Positions 62,654 through 64,000 of a stretch of 64,000 nt of DNA are shown piece after piece. The notes under the pieces were generated by a model. That model had not been told where the DNA came from and searched no databases. It was given only the letters and a program-made list of their open reading frames with translations. Numbering within the stretch: position 1 is the first letter of the stretch; every line of letters begins with the position of its first letter. This DNA comes from Tenacibaculum agarivorans (GTDB lineage Bacteria > Bacteroidota > Bacteroidia > Flavobacteriales > Flavobacteriaceae): the NCBI RefSeq assembly GCF_001936575.1, contig NZ_MSMP01000009.1:62001-126000 (forward strand). The letters are read 5' to 3'. Made by a program: the position numbers and the translations under genes.

Positions 62654-64000
62654 ATGAAGAAAAAATTACTATTTGTTGTTTCCATTATTACAAGCATCAT
62701 TATGTATGGTCAATGTACAGATATTGTTAACATTACTGATACAAACTTTAAAAACGCCTTACTCAACCATACACCTACAATTGACACCAATGGAGATGGT
62801 GAAATTCAATGTTCTGAAGCAGCATCTTTAACAGGAAAATTAGATGTCAGCAGTAGTACAATTACTGATTTAACTGGTATTTCAGCATTTACCAATATTA
62901 CAGATTTAACATGCTCTAATAATCAACTTACTAGTTTAAATACAAGTGCTAATACTAATTTAACGAGTATTTTTTGCGATAGAAATGAGTTAACAAGTAT
63001 CGATATTTCAGGAAATGTTAACTTATTAGAATTATTTTGTCAACAAAATAAATTAACCAACTTAGATATATCTAATAACTCAAATTTATTAATCCTATCC
63101 GCTTTTTTAAACCAACTTACAACCATAGATGTCTCAAATAAGGACAACCTATCTGTTTTAGGAGTATCTAACAATTTATTAACCAATATAGATGTATCCA
63201 CTAATTTAAACTTAACAAGTCTTACATGTTCATCTAATCAATTAAGTTCTGTAGACGTTAGTAATAACAATCTTTTAGAGACACTTTTTTGCGCAAACAA
63301 TACACTTACTTCCTTAAATACAGATAATAATCCTCTATTAAGGAGTTTAAGTTGCAACAATAATCAACTTACAGCCTTAAATGTTACAAATAATCCTAAG
63401 TTAATATCACTACGATGTTTTACCAACCAATTAACAAACTTAGATCTAAGCCTTAACACAGATTTACTAGAGTTAGTATCTTCTGAGAATCAACTTACAA
63501 GTTTAGATGTTAGTAATAATGCCTTATTAAAAACATTATATAGTCATACTAATCAGCTTACAACAGTGGATGTTCGTAAGAATTTAGATTTAGAGAAACT
63601 TTCTTTTTTCAATAATCAATTAACTGAATTGGATATTAGAAACAATGACAAACTTGTAGAATTATTTTGCGGTGTTAATCAACTTACTTCATTGGATGTT
63701 AGATACAATTTCGCTTTGACTAGGATTCAAGCTCGTGACAACCAAATCGCTCATATGTATATTTCTCGTAACACTAACCTAAAGGTGTTAGATTTAAGAA
63801 ATAACTTATTAACTGTGGTAGATATCGCAGGAAATAATCAAATCAGTGCGTTAGCTCTAGAAGGTAATAATCTTGAGTATTTAAATGTTGCCAATGGTAA
63901 CAATGCTAATTTCTCTAGAATGTCTGCTGATAACAATCCTAATTTAACTTGTATACAAATTGATGCTGGGTTTACCCCACCAACAGATGATACTTGGAAA
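62654..64000 (+). CDS. Leucine-rich-repeat secreted protein (3' end outside window)
   Basis: 449 codons from ATG 62654 to the window end, no stop. Signal peptide (MKKKLLFVVSIITSIIMYGQ). Next is the usual N-terminal cap of Bacteroidota LRR proteins (VNITDTNFKNALLNHTP, DTNGDGEIQCSEA, with a DxDGDGE calcium-type loop), then about 15 repeats of 21 residues, consensus NQLTSLDVSNNxxLxxLxCxx, from residue 90. A C-terminal T9SS domain would be expected outside the window. Extracellular binding or adhesion is likely. Confidence 0.85.
   Translation, partial: MKKKLLFVVSIITSIIMYGQCTDIVNITDTNFKNALLNHTPTIDTNGDGEIQCSEAASLTGKLDVSSSTITDLTGISAFTNITDLTCSNNQLTSLNTSANTNLTSIFCDRNELTSIDISGNVNLLELFCQQNKLTNLDISNNSNLLILSAFLNQLTTIDVSNKDNLSVLGVSNNLLTNIDVSTNLNLTSLTCSSNQLSSVDVSNNNLLETLFCANNTLTSLNTDNNPLLRSLSCNNNQLTALNVTNNPKLISLRCFTNQLTNLDLSLNTDLLELVSSENQLTSLDVSNNALLKTLYSHTNQLTTVDVRKNLDLEKLSFFNNQLTELDIRNNDKLVELFCGVNQLTSLDVRYNFALTRIQARDNQIAHMYISRNTNLKVLDLRNNLLTVVDIAGNNQISALALEGNNLEYLNVANGNNANFSRMSADNNPNLTCIQIDAGFTPPTDDTWK
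62921..63850 (+). repeat. About 15 tandem 63-bp leucine-rich repeats
   Basis: 21-codon units starting NQLTSLNTSANTNLTSIFCDR-like, in register with no indel until the last units, where sequence drifts (NQISALALEG, NNLEYLNVAN). DNA units have diverged in synonymous positions. Confidence 0.85.

Overview
The window is AT-rich bacterial DNA whose gene content points to a gliding-type member of the Bacteroidota, most likely family Flavobacteriaceae. Evidence includes gldI, two large secreted proteins with type IX secretion (T9SS) C-terminal sorting domains, Bacteroidota-type promoters (TAnnTTTG), little use of Shine-Dalgarno sites and typical flavobacterial neighbours (ribH / small membrane protein / mutL / rhomboids). 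The genus cannot be fixed from this window. No tRNA, rRNA, CRISPR array, integrase or insertion sequence was seen.

Layout. 1-2.3 kb: end of a surface-polysaccharide region (GT2 fragment, 2OG-Fe(II) dioxygenase, GT4). 2.4-7.1 kb: GNAT, malate dehydrogenase, beta-propeller protein, outer-membrane protein. 7.2-11 kb: two polytopic GT39 transferases and a PAP2 phosphatase. 11-14.5 kb: an overlapping minus-strand operon of nrnA-like phosphoesterase, gldI and two further peptidyl-prolyl isomerases, one a cyclophilin-FKBP fusion. 14.6-24.2 kb: PhoD-like phosphatase, ndk, dciA-like/recF, TPR protein, ribH, mutL, two rhomboids and an EEP-family protein. 24.5-27.5 kb: FAD-dependent reductase and a btaA-btaB pair predicted to make betaine lipids.

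29.8-45.4 kb is the most unusual part: a minus-strand cluster of extracellular contractile injection system (eCIS) genes. In transcription order these are a DUF4255 tail-cap protein, a hypothetical protein, a large baseplate protein, a tail-collar fibre protein, a second baseplate protein, a tape-measure protein, an AAA+ ATPase, two DUF4157 (HEAWH) proteins and a third protein sharing only their N-terminal leader. No sheath, inner tube, spike or gp25 gene is present, so the locus is split or incomplete. Two of the probable cargo proteins carry a C-terminal GExH...RR...VGxxH pattern that resembles the TraB/TIKI/EreA superfamily. Immediately upstream on the same strand lie an alpha/beta-hydrolase / degenerate cyclase / AraC fusion regulator and a membrane-bound LytTR regulator, both plausible regulators of the cluster.

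48.6-64 kb: an M36 metalloprotease exported by T9SS, an oligopeptide-binding lipoprotein, small enzymes, mtaB, an alpha/beta hydrolase, a lytic transglycosylase, then a T9SS adhesin-like protein with three bacterial repeats and a leucine-rich-repeat protein that runs off the right edge. A palindromic dispersed repeat and a separate GAGC/TCGAAG repeat recur in and between genes.
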